Below are positions 41,124 through 53,960 of a stretch of DNA of 64,000 bases, in pieces. Both the position numbers and the translations under genes were made by a program. Location: the NCBI GenBank assembly GCA_032207245.1, contig CM063502.1, positions 111,769,699 to 111,833,698 on the forward strand. The letters run 5' to 3'. Below the pieces are notes generated by a model. That model had not been told where the DNA came from. It did not search any database and saw nothing but the letters and a program-made list of their open reading frames with translations. Source of the DNA: Pardosa pseudoannulata (Eukaryota; Arthropoda; Arachnida; Araneae; Lycosidae). The stretch's first letter is position 1, and the number at the start of each line of letters is the position of its first letter.

Positions 41124-44100
41124 ATGAAAATTTTATCACCGGTATTAACAACAAATTCTATCTACCTCCAGGGTGTAGTGGAAATGATAGTTTCATGCCT
41201 TTACTTCCATTAATTGCTGTGGACAAAAATGGGAAGCACTTAACGATAATTTTGACGTAGCTAAGAAAACTTTGAATTATCTTTCTAAATGAATTCAACG
41301 TGATTCTAAATAGCATTCACATTATTGTGAGACTTTAGAGGTGAATGAAGATAAACAAATTACTGAGCGTGTACCAGATAATTCTCAGCCAAAAAATCAA
41401 ACCATTTTTTTACCAGTCTCATAAGGTACTCTACAATTCTAAAAATTTAAAAATTTTACTGATGCCGTCATATGACAGGCTATATGCTAGTAGTTGAAAT
41501 ATTACTAGTTGATTCCCTCGTGATAGCAAGCTCGGTAAACACTGCTAAATTAAGCTTTAAAATTCCTTTACTACCAAAATGTAAATATCTAATAAAATGT
41601 TAAACTTTAAATTATACAGTTTATTATAAAGTAAATATTTACTTGCGATTTAGTATAAAATTGTGAATTTTCACTATGTGTGGACTATATATGAAATATA
41701 TTTATAAAGAAATTCATCACACTTATTCTGAAACCTGTGATACTTATTTCTAAATTATTTTAAAAGACGGATCGACAAATTAAGAAATATATGTAGAACT
41801 ATACGCTTTACAAATAATTTTTTTTTTTGATACTGCAGTTGCTTGCAATGAATACTCTTTTAGGTTAAACTCTGCTCAAATTTGAAGCAGTTGTTTGCAG
41901 TTATGTTTTCGTTACATTTCTAATGTTAGTTTTTATTTAATAGCTATTTTAAACAAAATATTTCTGCATATTTAAAACTATCCTATAATTTACTCGGTAA
42001 GGTTAGAATGAAATTTGGATTCAATACATTGATATTTCCGCAATATTATCACTGATCCCAGTGATAATATTGCGGAAATATCAATACTGATTATGACTGG
42101 GATATATTACACAAGCAATGGACATTTATTTCATTGTCACTCTTGGAAAATCGAATACAAACAATTGATGCATTCTCCGAAATTTGTTCATCTGTGTGCA
42201 ATATGAAAGGGTAGCAGATGAGAAAAGCACTGAACTGTAAACCCAAGAAAAAAACAATACTTCGCGACCAACCGGAACGAAACTGGATTCACAAAGGAAA
42301 ACTTTAGAATTTCTTAAGTCAGTTACGGTTATATATATAGATATCCCTGCTACGGTTCACGTGAACACGGGCTATGGTGAGAGTACGTATATTATTAATT
42401 TATAGGCTCACATACAAGACAAAGTGCTTTGGAACTAGTTTATTTATTAGCTCATTAAAAAATATTACTCTATATAAAATGCTTTATTTAAGAAAACCCA
42501 TTGAAAAGCATGACAATATTCTTTAAATCTTTGTCAAAGAATATGTAAAGTGTTTTATTTAACATACTTTTATTTTGTTGATAAAGTTTTAATCTGTTCA
42601 CAAGGGATCGTGTATATATGCAATTTAAATAAACGGACACTATTGTATTTAAATTATATACAAGAATCAAACTCAATCAGTTAATATACGCTTCTGAGTA
42701 AATTTAGTTCTGTCATATCTTAAATGATAGCTAGAATATTGATTTGGGAATTCTGGTCCTCTAGGAAACACCTCAGCTAGTCACTACGGAAGTGAAATTG
42801 TCAAAAGTCTGATTTCCAAGATCTCGTGACTAACCTATTTCTCCCAATCTCTTGAGTAAAGGAAAGAAATAACTGTCTTGTTATTTGAGGTGCAAAATAT
42901 TTAGATAGCTTGGGAATTTATTTTCTGCGTACTGTTTGTGTTTTACATACAGCAATTTCTTAATATCTTAATATTTTTCTCTGTGCAAGGGAAATATTAT
43001 GCTGACAAAATCATTTTTGATACCTATTATGACAGTCAAAATAAATCAGATTTCATTAAGACTCCAAAGAAAGTTGAAATCTATAAATTACTATTGTAAA
43101 TGAAAAATTAAATCAATCTTTAATAGATTTGATACAAGACTGAAATCCGTTAATCAAATTAAATAACATTTGTATAAAAAAAACTTTAAATACATATTTC
43201 AAATACTTGACTATTCAAGAAAATTCTTTCTAATTATTAAACAGCAGTTTTCAAGAATGACATTTATAGAAATGCCATAGAAATTTACATCACCATATTC
43301 ATCGAGTAGTTAGAAGAGGGATATATATCCCATATTGTTACTAACTGAAACAAAAGAAATTATGCATATTCCTTTTCAACATGGGAACTTTTTGATTCGA
43401 TATTTGCTTGAAAATGTAGCATAAAATGAATTAGATGCATAATTAGTTGTTTAGAAAACTTTTCTTACGGATTATAATGTTTAAACATTCTCATGAAAAA
43501 AATGCGAATAACTATTACAACCAATTCTTTTATTCAGATACATTAGGATAACATAGACTACGATATCCTCCTCTCAGGGGCTTGATAAATGCCATTTACT
43601 AAAGGAAATGTTGACTAAGCATGGCATGTATTTCCTGTACTGAAAGGTCATAGTACACGATCATAAGTTCACATGACATATTATAGATATAAACCCTTAA
43701 ATAACCTTCCAGATATCATAGGTTCATCCACTGTATAACCAGTAGGTGTAAAAAACGCTTTTACTAGAAGCTATTCTATAAGTTAACAATTTGAATACGT
43801 ATTCTTTACGATTCATACAAAATTGCCCCCGCATTTAAACCATATATTTGAATACGATTTCCGTTTCATATTCCTGATTTATTTTATCACGAAAGGAAAC
43901 CAGCTGTCAATGCTCCCCCTAAACACGAATTTCAAACGCTGCCAGTCAGTTGACCTTTTCATATGCATTTATTCTCACTGATCCGTTTTAAAACGCAAAC
44001 AGCTTAGAATGCAGCCTCAAAAATAATACCTTAAAAAGGGATTTTTTTAACTCATGAAAATAAAGCAGAAATATTTAAAGCTGACTAATTACGCTGACTG

Positions 44101-47100
44101 TTCTCATTACCTGGAATAAAAATTACAATCCTTACGATTAACCAGACATACATTGCTAGCGAAGACAGTGATATATACCACAGAACATCAGATTACAAAA
44201 CATCTACTGGTATTTCCATTGTTCTGCTACACAAGCTACAGGTGCACGATTTGAAAAACATTTGAAATCTATGATCTGCTTTCTTTTGCATCGTCATCAT
44301 TAAGTTTGAAAGCTGTACTTTCTAAGGTTTATAGCTGTGTAATATCTGTTTGTAGTCTACACGAAAAACAGCATATGAACGCTCACAAAGATGTGGTTAC
44401 AATAGGTTTGCACAGTGGGTTCTAAAATATGATTTTCTCCTCTCAGTGAAAACTAACGACTATAACACAAATTTTAGAAAATGTAGTTGAGGTTGTTAAA
44501 AAGTATTTTTCTAAATTATTAATATAGAGTTATTTAATTTAGAATATATAAATTGAAGTAAAATTTGGGAATATTCATATTTAAGCAGTTTGGTTAGAAG
44601 GTGCTGGAAAAATATTATTTTTTTAAATAAACAATATATTGTACATTTAGGTGGTAAATATTATATTTTATGAAATTTTTACATAATTATATATTGTTTT
44701 ATAAATTCACAGTAAATATACAGAAATCAAACATAAACAAAATGTTTCTGAATTCTGTCTACAAATATCAGACTTATTTAAGTTTATTTTGTGCTAGTAA
44801 ATTTATAGATAATTAGACCAATCTAGATATAGTATGTAAAATTATTATGTAAGGCGTCAGATATGATATTCAAGTGAGAAAGGAAATTAAAAATAATTTC
44901 GAAAGACCCCAAACTTCTATTCAGTCAGCTGGAATTTAGTCCTCAGAATCCAATATTGAAAAGTAATTGCCTACCTACTCGGTTGTAATGAAATGTATTG
45001 TATAAATCAAATACTATAGCTGCATTTTATACTTCTTTGGTGGGGATTTCTGAAGACAAATTTACATTTTATTTTAGAATACGTCAGTGTAATTTAAATT
45101 ATTATTACCATTCCTACCATTGGAGATAATCTATTGCTTTTCACAGTCCGGAGTAATTTAATTACTTTGAACTATTTCCAGATGCTAAAAAATTAGATAA
45201 ACTTACTCCACTATATTTTTTGAATAAATTTTGACATTTTCTCAAAAAGCTGTGATTTTGTTAGAAAGTATTTTAGAAAATGTATAAGAAGCAAAAAGGT
45301 TTTTTTGTTTAATTTTTTACTTATATTTAAAATTATTTGTTATACAATTATTCTTTCCAGAATACAGAAACAAAATCACAAAACATAGTAAAAAGCCCAT
45401 GAAAATAAAAGGTTTAAACGTGCCCAAAGTGTACAAATAATATTTTCTAAGTAACATAAAATCATCCTTTGAATGCTATTATTAGTTAACAAGACTATCT
45501 AAAATTTTGTCTTAGAATGTGCACTTGAACATTTTTTTAAGACTTCTGTTGGAATTTATAAATTACAAATATAATATTCCTTTAAAAATAGTTTTTTTAT
45601 GATTTTGCGATATTATAAAATTTTAAATACTTCATAATTTCTTCACATTTGTTATTTTTAAAACAAAGATCTTAAAATGTGTTTATATTAAATATTAAAA
45701 TATCCTATTTTCAAATAAACGCTTTAAGTTAAAAATCAAGAATTCATTTTAATTCTGTATAGCATCAGAGCTACTTAATAGTTACAGTCATAAATATTGC
45801 GCATTAGAAAGTCACATTCTTAACAACTTTATCTTTTTTCTAAGCAGTTGCGAAAATTATGAAAAAGTATCTAATTTAACATTCCATTAAAATAACGGTT
45901 CTAATATAAATGCCTCAAAGGAAATTAAATACTTTAAGTCAGAAGGAATTTTGAAACACTGTCTAATTTGTAGTGCTTGCAATATTATTAGTGATTTTGA
46001 CTAAGTGCCCAGTCTCATGATAAAAGTATTTTACTGTACTTCCTCTCAAAGAAAAATGTTTAGTGGAAATGATGCAGTTAAAAGTGAATCCATTAGTAAA
46101 GATTAGAAAAAAGGCTAAATTAATTCTTCTTAAATAGATAAAAAGGCAGATCTCGTTTCTAGAATCCATTAATTAAAGTGAACGGAGGAAAAAATTGAGA
46201 ATGTTATATAGTATTACAAAACGGTCTAATAAAATTGACTGCATCTTTTCGCTAACACATTTATTACATTAAAATTTTCATCTAATATTTTCATCTAATA
46301 AAAAACTAGTATAAATTAGTCAACTGTTTTCTTTAACATTTAATACCATAAATTTAATACATATGGTCCATTACGTAGTGTAAATCTGTTCTCATTTTTT
46401 AAAGTTTGAATTGGTTGCATTTCCTTTAGAAAACAGCAATATATTTTAGAAAATGTTCAAGGTTTTCTAAAGCTTTATTTTACATAAATTTCACGAAAAC
46501 ACACCTGTAGTTACATTTTTAATGACACAAACTAACGCAGTTATTGATCAATTCTTTTTTCCCTACATTTGCTTATTTGTAAAAGCACTAGCATATTTTA
46601 ACATTACAACATTACTTAGAGCAGCTTACTGGTTTAAAATTTTAAAAATACCTTTTCAAATTCTTTATAAAATTTTTCTGCACTGTACAAATGAACTGTA
46701 GTAATTAAAAGAAATACGGACAGCACTGCATTGTAAATTGTGCATTTTTTCATATTTTAATAACTTAAAACTTTATCTACTTTTACGAGTTATTATCTAA
46801 TTTATTATCAGACACTAAATGAGATTTCATGGAATGCGTAGTAGCGTAGAGGGAACTTTGTAGTTAATTAAATTCTTTGTAACTCAATAGTTCCGATTTT
46901 TCAAATATTTACTCAGATGTTGGAATGAATTATTTCCAGTTTCCAAATATTAGGTAAAGTTTACAGCATAAAAGATAAAAAATTATTGTAAAAAAGTGTT
47001 CTACAACAGACAAAAAATCACACGCTTCCTATAAATATTACAGATTTCTTCCACAATAATCGTTAAACCATAGTGAATTTCAGTTTATTGTTGTTATTAT

Positions 47101-47328
47101 ATAACTGAAAGACATCAGTAGTTTTTTAAAATTTGCATTACCAAAAATTACAATTCAAAAACAAACATGTGAAATTGTTCAAACGATAAATATTACTTTG
47201 AACCGTAAAATTAGTATTTACATTTAATGGTTAGTCTATTCACAAATTGCATTTTTTATTGTATTGTAGGACAATAATCAATAAAATTATCTGTGAAAGC
47301 TACTTGAAAAAAGAACAGACTTTGATAT
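41124..47328. other. AT-rich DNA, no gene recognised
   Basis: Six kilobases without a supportable gene, SINE or transposon end, apart from the perfect hairpin at 42028-42085. Frames at 42488-42676 and 45963-46169 (minus) have the Lys/Ile/Asn/Tyr bias of chance frames and no domain. Confidence 0.4.
42028..42085. repeat. Perfect 27-bp inverted repeat with four-base loop
   Basis: The left arm 42028-42054 starts ATTGATATTTCCGCAATA. The right arm 42059-42085 is its exact reverse complement. The loop is ATCC. Pairing ends abruptly on both sides. If transcribed it would form a 27-bp stem without bulges. It is not a TTAA or TA transposon terminus. It could be a templated-insertion or fold-back product, a cruciform site or a small-RNA hairpin. 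Confidence 0.95.
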
Positions 47329-47368
47329 GTACGTTGCGGATCTGCAACATGGTGATACAAAGGGTTAA
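47329..47368. mobile_element. Orphan right end of a TTAA element
   Basis: Ends GGTGATACAAAGGGTTAA with TTAA at 47365-47368. Its reverse complement matches the left end at 48537-48575 over about 40 bp with five mismatches. The near-palindrome GTTGCGGATCTGCAAC lies 17 bp inside the TTAA. No matching left end was found upstream. Confidence 0.6.
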
Positions 47369-47559
47369 ACTCAAACATGTCACGAAAGTTACAGAAATAG
47401 ATATTACATAAACAGCTTTTGTTCATCATAAAACCATACTCTTCTAAATATGTTAAAATAAAAACAATGCATAGGATTATTTGCTAATTTTGCAATTCAT
47501 CGTCTTTAATTCAGACAAAGATTACAGATGGTAGAAAATATTTTTCGATTTGTATTTGT

Positions 47560-48082
47560 AAAAGGCGAATGATGAGCATTATTTGCAACTGTTGATGACA
47601 TAGCAATTGTGTTCAAAAATATCAATAAAAATATACGCAGAAAGAATTCCCTACACAGTATTGTAAACAACAGAATAAAAACCCTTTACGAAATCTCTGA
47701 CCCAGCACCATTTGTTATGTATGCAGCTCTGAACAATTGCTACCAGGAAGCAGTTTTACTACTGCAATTTTTGCCCTACTAACAGACAGACTATTGTGGA
47801 AAACGTCCCAACAACATCTGTATGGACATATAACACTCTGCAGGAAATGTTTCTAATACTGAAATCGAATAAACGTCTGCTGTTAGAAATTTCTTCATAA
47901 AGCATATCCAAGAAACAAAACGTCGTATGTCAATATTTCTACAGCTTTGTTCGCAATTCCTTTCTCCGGACAGACGCAAATGTGGGAAATGCGAGTCATG
48001 CCAGTCTACTCGTGAAATGAGTAAATGCATTTCTTGGGATACATTTTTGACTTTGTTAACTTCTATTCTTGACATGTTTTAG
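47560..48082 (+). pseudogene. Probable piggyBac-type transposase relic, C-terminal part
   Basis: Several plus-strand fragments in shifting frames resemble the end of piggyBac-like transposases. VDDI (about 47591) may mark the last catalytic Asp region. SLHSIVNNRIKTLYEISDPA and PFVMYAALNN (about 47650-47745) follow. KRLLLEISS ends in a stop near 47895. The last frame carries DRRKCGKCESCQSTREMSKC and ends at TAG 48080-48082. It resembles the cysteine-rich C-terminal domain of these proteins. Frames are broken at least twice, so it is inactive. The order of fragments fits the family, but each is weak alone. The minus-strand frame 47791-48075 is a shadow of this region. Flanking TTAA ends point away from it, which is odd. 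Confidence 0.42.
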
Positions 48083-48536
48083 TAAATCAAATCAAGTTTG
48101 AATGGCATATTTCTTTCTGGAACAAACGCGTTTTCGTGGATAAACTTTTGCAAGCATAAGAAATTCAAATTCTTCAACAGAAATTCAAAAATACGAAATC
48201 TAATTTATCTTCCTTGAAAAATAAAACATGTAGTAAATTTTATAAAATAGCTTCCATGTTCTTAAAGTGTCGTTTAAGGATATACAAATTAGTTTACCTA
48301 TCAAGATTGAGCACTGTCATTCAAAACCTAAAATCTGTGGGATAAGTTTCTGATAAGATGGGTGCCTGTAATCACCTGCTATTTTCTATCACAGTAACTT
48401 CTAGGCAAGTAAATATCCAGTACTTGAGCAGTTAGACTTAATTTAAATGAATTATTTTCACATTCACCCAAAATAAAGTTTAACATTTTCTATAGTTTTA
48501 ATTTCTATTTTCTTCTAGGTTTAACATTTTCAGTAT

Positions 48537-48575
48537 TTAACCATTTGTATCACCTTGTTGGAGATCCAACGTAAC
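48537..48575. mobile_element. Orphan left end of a TTAA element
   Basis: Begins TTAACCATTTGTATCACC at 48537, with GTTGGAGATCCAAC (five-pair stem) at 48557-48570. It is inverted relative to the end at 47329-47368. No matching right end was seen downstream. Confidence 0.6.
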
Positions 48576-49649
48576 CGAAAATTGATGCCACATACACAGC
48601 GAGTTTTCAAAGGTGGTTTTATCGATTGCATTCCAGCAAAACCGTAATTATCTTCCCTTCAAATGGCGATACTAAATTAAATTTTTATATCAAAGTTTCA
48701 TTTATCATTTTACTAGATATAAATCAGTGATGAAATAACCTTTTAATTCTTAAAAAAAAAGAGAAACCAGGAGTAGAAGATTTCTCATAAAGGTAGTTTC
48801 AAATTATTTAAGTAAAGAAATTTCTGCAAAGTAATCAACAATAAATTTTTATAAAATATATATGTTTGAAGAAAAAAATCCAATAATTTTTAATTTTTAA
48901 TTTTTAAAACTATCTTTTATATGTCAGGAACGATTTAGTATAACAAACACTGAAGAATCTGAAGAAATATTTTAAACTCAGGATTTTGAGATACAAAGGA
49001 TTAATAATGAGATTATTTGTTGTCCTTTATGTTTATCCCTGATTTAATTTTGCATCTTTGTAAAGATTAGACAGTACAGATATTTATGAAAAGCTAGAAA
49101 AGTAAGAAAAATATATTATTTAGGATGATAAAAGGACATATGGTAATACAAGAGCTATAACACGACTTTTCAAACATTAATATTTATTGCAATCCCATTA
49201 TGTAACTAATTTGATGGAACGTAATTATTCTAAAATACAGGATATTACAAAGTAATTGAGTGCAATTTTTTAAATATTTGTTGTGTAAAACTGTCTTAAA
49301 TTGTTTTCCCTAGAGCTATAAGCATTACCTAATTTTGTCCTCTAATGTTAAACGTTAAATGCGCTTAGTTTTGGAATACTCAGTATTTTCAAGAGTGATA
49401 AAGATGATATCATTCGGTTTAAATATATGCATTTCGAAAGGAGATTAATTTAACACAATGTATCAGTTAGAATTAATCAATAATTAAAAAGCTAAACAAG
49501 TAATTTTAAATTTATTAATTTCTAAGTTTTTATATTAAATTAACTGTGGGTACTATTGAGTATATAATTGGTATCTAAAGCTGGAAGCTTTCAGGTTATA
49601 AAAAATTACATTTTCTTGAAAATATCTGTGAAAAAGTAACAATAAATAT
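48576..49649. other. AT-rich DNA, no feature recognised
   Basis: Nothing supportable beyond the TTAA end at its left edge. Confidence 0.4.
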
Positions 49650-49875
49650 TAGGAGTCCAATCTGTCTTGGAACGATAAGGCCAAATTAGAAACAGGTAGG
49701 TTAATGAGACTGGGATCTACAGCTTAAATCAGATTACGAATGTCGATGCAGAAAATAGATTTGAACTAAAGTGTACCAGTACTAAAAACTAATTAGGCCG
49801 AGACCTATTGCTTAAAGTTGATTTTGAATAACTGTAAACATCCATGCTATAAGCGGAAGATAAATATTAAAAGGA
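49650..49875 (-). repeat. Two adjoining tRNA-SINE relics, family 1
   Basis: The first (about 49650-49790) keeps GAGACTGGGATCTACAGCTTA and AGATTTGAACTAAAG at the B-box position. The second (about 49790-49875) keeps GACCTATTGCTTAAAG, AACTGTAAACATCCATGC and TATAAGCGGAAGAT. Both are minus-strand and heavily mutated. They may be two insertions or one duplicated copy. Confidence 0.55.
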
Positions 49876-50023
49876 AAGTTCATTAGCAATTAAACATTCT
49901 TTAAAAATTACAATATTAAATTTTTAATTTTCATTTTTAAAACCTAATTTTGATATTAAGACTAAATTATCATTTAATAAATTTCTCACAATGATTATTC
50001 CTTCTACTTTGATTTAGGAGATT

Positions 50024-50098
50024 AATCCGTATGCACCCATTTTGCATAAACAACTATTATTATATGCAATATTTGTTTATGCAAAATTATTACGGATT
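50024..50098. repeat. Imperfect inverted repeat
   Basis: AATCCGTA plus TTTTGCATAAACAA on the left pairs with TTGTTTATGCAAAA plus TACGGATT on the right (to 50098). There is a small asymmetric bulge and a loop of about 18 bp. The inner 14-bp arms are perfect. Confidence 0.75.
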
Positions 50099-50760
50099 TG
50101 AATAAATCTGCTAATTGTAATTACGTTAATTTTATGGATGTTTCTTTTATAGTATATGCCAGTTCATATTCACGATTACATCAGTTTAATAATGTAATGA
50201 AATATGGAAGATAACGGAACATGACAAGGAAATCATGTATGACATTAAGTTGAAATCAATCAAGTAATTGATTTTTCGGTAATTATATACAGTATGATTA
50301 ATTAAACTTTGACGAAATGAGAACCTAGAATTGTTGTAATAATTTATTTTATTTTTCAGATGATTGCAATAGTTAAAGATCTGATCTACTACAATACCCA
50401 AAAGGAGTCATCTGGAACATTGCATAAATGAATGTGTTATTTCAAAGTGTGGCTAATAGATCGTTTAGTAAATATAAAAAAATAAAGAAATCGTTAACAC
50501 AAAAGTCATATATACTCATTACTTATGACAAATTCTCGAATTGAGCAATAAACAATCCCACTCCAAATAGTGAGCAGAACCGATAGTCTTCATATTAAAA
50601 TTTAAAGTAGTAAATTTTTTTGTTAATTAACAATGTACCGCATTCGTGAGTGGGAAGGAACAAAAAAATGTTGTTCTTTTAACATTTCAGTTTATTTCAT
50701 AATCTTTCTGATCTCATCCATGTTCTGTGCAATCAAGCTCAACTTCCATGATTAGTGCCA
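50099..50760. other. AT-rich DNA, no gene recognised
   Basis: The minus-strand frame 50186-50401 is Asn/Tyr/Ile-rich and unrecognised. The frame 50714-50959 overlaps the tRNA-like segment and is not credible. Confidence 0.4.
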
Positions 50761-50822
50761 GAAGATAACCCAATAGTAGGACACTAAATCTCGGATCAAG
50801 AGTCCTGGGTCGAAATACCATT
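50761..50822 (+). repeat. tRNA-like head of a third SINE family or tRNA relic
   Basis: ATAACCCAATAGTAGGAC resembles an A-box. GGACACTAAATCTC followed by AAGAGTCC suggests an anticodon arm. GGGTCGAAATACC is one short step from a B-box GGGTTCGAATACC. The acceptor ends do not pair, so it is not a working tRNA. It differs from both other SINE heads here. Confidence 0.4.
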
Positions 50823-51216
50823 GTTAGTTTTGATAATCGTAGATATTTGAAAGTGTATTTAGTATGCCTTTCCAAAATAACACTTTTATAGCAGCTAATG
50901 CAGCTTTGACTGTAGTGCCACAACCAATCACAATTAGTATTTTGAATCCAAATAACCAATCACAATTAATACTTCAAAAGTACCAGTGCGTATCACATAC
51001 GTAGGCATTCCAAGTACTTAAATAAAACCAAGTGTATAAAAGTACATGAATACATTTGCTTGATTCATCTCATTTTGAACAATATCTAAAATAAAGAGAT
51101 AATGCAAGCTTCATCCCCTTTTAAGAACATATAAACACAAGCTTCGAGTGTGACTGTTAGAGTGGTAGAATGATGCACAAATAATGTTAGGTATTGGGAT
51201 GATATGAAAATGTATG

Positions 51217-51345
51217 ATTTAGTTTGGTGGTCAGTGCTACAGTCTACATGCTTGCTAGGGAAGAGTTAAAGAGACCGGGTCCTACTGCTTAAAGCCAATT
51301 CTAAATAAGGTACGGATGGTAATGTTACCCATTAAGATGGCATCT
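51217..51345 (-). repeat. tRNA-SINE relic, family 1
   Basis: Plus-strand landmarks are GATTTAGTTTGGTGGTCAGT, TACAGTCTACATGCTTGC, GAGACCGGGTCCTACTGCTT and AAAGCCAATTC, the reversed tail and body of the SINE. The head is eroded. Confidence 0.65.
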
Positions 51346-51423
51346 ATTAGTGAAGATTTTACAAAGAGTTGCTACAAGGTAACTTGGTTAAGATTTTCTT
51401 TAAAGCAAGGAAGAACAAGTAAC

Positions 51424-51424
<1 letters not shown>

Positions 51425-51508
<84 letters not shown>
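51425..51508. repeat. (TA)n microsatellite
   Basis: About 84 bp of TA units with a single GATA interruption. Confidence 0.97.
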
Positions 51509-51513
<5 letters not shown>

Positions 51514-52116
51514 ATATATACTGCCCCTTAAAATTATTTTCATCTTTTAATGTTTTTTATTTTATTTTAATGTTAAAACGTTTCCGGAACTTTGGGATAG
51601 CATATCAATTAATAATCAGACACAGAAATTTGAAGAATATTATTTGAAAACAATAACGAGTATATTAGTACCCGGATGTCTAGCTTCCATTTCAGGGAAC
51701 ATCTAAAGATTAGTTTGTAGAATCATTACATTTTTTAAACAAGTTTTCATTTTTACAAAAAGCTGAATTACAGTTTTACAAATTTTTATCAAATTTTTCT
51801 TATATTATTCATAATTCTGCTATTTGGATCGCCATTTTAGGATTTTTCCAGCCTCTCACACAATTTCACTTTTTCAGCTGGTGCATCGACTGAAATCATG
51901 ACTTATAGCTTTATCATAAAACTTAGACAAGGAGCCTTTTATTTTTAATTAATTTTAACTTATTTTATGTTTCTTTTAATTCAAAGTACCACCCTGGAAG
52001 ATATTGTTTCCAAACCCGGAAGGGTAAGTGAAAAAAACCTGGAATACCAAGGTATCCCTGGAGCACAAATACCCCTGTAATTCTGTTATCAAGAAGTTTT
52101 TTTTTAATAATATGCT
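51509..52116. other. AT-rich DNA, no feature recognised
   Basis: No frame, repeat or terminus noticed up to the SINE target site. Confidence 0.45.
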
Positions 52117-52124
52117 GTTATCGA

Positions 52125-52315
52125 GCGATGCTCTTGCCGAACGATGACCGATTGGTTAGGATGCTGGCCTTCGGTACCGGAGTTCGTGGGTTCGAATCCC
52201 ACTATGGGGTTTTCGTAGCCATGCGGAATCGTCTTTAAGGTGTAGGTCCGGTTTCATTTGCCCTCGTGTTGCAAAAAAGTAGACCACAGCACTCCAAATC
52301 AAACCAAACGAAACC
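52125..52315 (+). mobile_element. tRNA-derived SINE, family 1
   Basis: The head has GCCGAACGATGACCGATTGG, GGCCTTCGGTACCGGAG and the intact B-box GGGTTCGAATCCC. A few body bases are deleted after CACTATGGGG. The tail is AAATCAAACCAAACGAAACC. GTTATCGA occurs on both sides (52117-52124 and 52316-52323) as an eight-base target duplication. That implies about 11 extra bases at the 5' end, before GCCGAACG. Confidence 0.88.
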
Positions 52316-53960
52316 GTTATCGATATTTATAGTTAAAAATGACCGCTGATCACTAATAAGGGCTTTAATATTTAAAGCTGTTTGCATTCCAAATTAATTT
52401 TAGTATTTGCAGCCCATAATAACTTAGATTTATGATATTCATCAATATATATTTGTCAAAACTCGGGCATTAATATGTGAGCATTTGTGTATAATAAACA
52501 TACTAAATACACATAAATCTAAAATGAATTTAAAATTTTATCTACGATAAATAAAATCTTATGCCAGAGAAAAAAAACCTAGGTGAATAATAAATTCATT
52601 CAAGAATAAAAGTTACTTTTTAAAAAGTTCTATAAATATATTTACAACAAAACACGCATTTTTTTTACTGAGGACATTTCACTAAAACTTTTTATCAACA
52701 AAGGCATTTTTATGCTATAAAAAGTCATGTTTATTCTTCATAACAAGCGGATGGATTTCTTCATTTCTTACATATTTATGGTCGAGAGAATCGGGGTTCT
52801 TTTCTTCGTGTCACAATATAACCTTTTAGAAGAATTTCAATATTTTCTTTTGTCAAACATAGTTAATGCATTGTTTAGTGCTAACAAAAGACAGTGAAAA
52901 CTACTGATGCGATTGGAAAAAAGAAAACCACAGCGAAAATTTTTTTTATTAAATATTTGTTAAAGATCCGGTTAAGCAGTAGGGGACTTTTTCACAATTT
53001 AAAAAATTTGAATTAGTGAAGGAAGTTCCTGCATTAGATTTTATTCTACTGTTAATCAAATATTAGTGAATTAATTTTTTTTTCTATAGAATGAAAAAAT
53101 TAATATTTTAACAACTTACTTTTTTATGATGGAAATCTTCTGTTTTTTACGATTTATCTGTTAGAAATAATACAAACCAATGCGTGAAAATCATAGGAAT
53201 TGCATTTAATAGAATTTTGTTGGAAAAATCATGCCCTAATTTAAGAATTTTTAATGTTAAATTGTTTTTATATAAACTTAAAAATTTGAATAAACCAAGC
53301 TTTTAATAGAGAACAGAAAAACAAATTTAGAAAGCTTTATAAAATTTCAAATTAAAGTTATATGATATTTTGCAACTAACTGTGAAATTATACCATTCTT
53401 GCCCCTGCACGAATCTTTGAGATTTTCTTTTGTTCTAAATCAATATTCTATACACATTTTTTAATCCTTCGAGAAAACATTTTAGATTACATATTTTTTT
53501 ATTTCACAAATATGAACAGAAACGTTTCACGATTATCAGAAAATACGACTGTTCTTGATTTAAAGAAATAAAACAGCAGTATTTAAACTTGGGTTACATA
53601 AATGATTTCAAAGATGTACATTAAACAAAGAAAGTCTTAAGAAGTTAATTTCAGAAGGTGAAATTTCTTTCGTCTTTTCATTTTCCTTGAAGCAAAATAG
53701 AATATTCATTCTGTAAAACAACACCGTTAGTTATCTATTCATCTCAAATACACTGCTGAAAGCAGGGAAGTTTCTGCTACCATCAGAGAAATATTGTGTC
53801 GTGATGACGTACCAAGAAATTTTTCATTATAGGAACCAAAATAATGTATTAGATTTCCTATTATGAAAGAGCAAATACTACAAAAAGTAAATGTTAAAAG
53901 TATTGATAATCAATATATATAAAATATTTGTTTTTTAGATTATTCATTCTTTTCCAAAGA

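Noticed and set aside
47791..48075. Minus-strand 94-codon frame as a gene
   Set aside because: The plus strand shows transposase-like fragments with a cysteine cluster, so the minus frame is best taken as a shadow.
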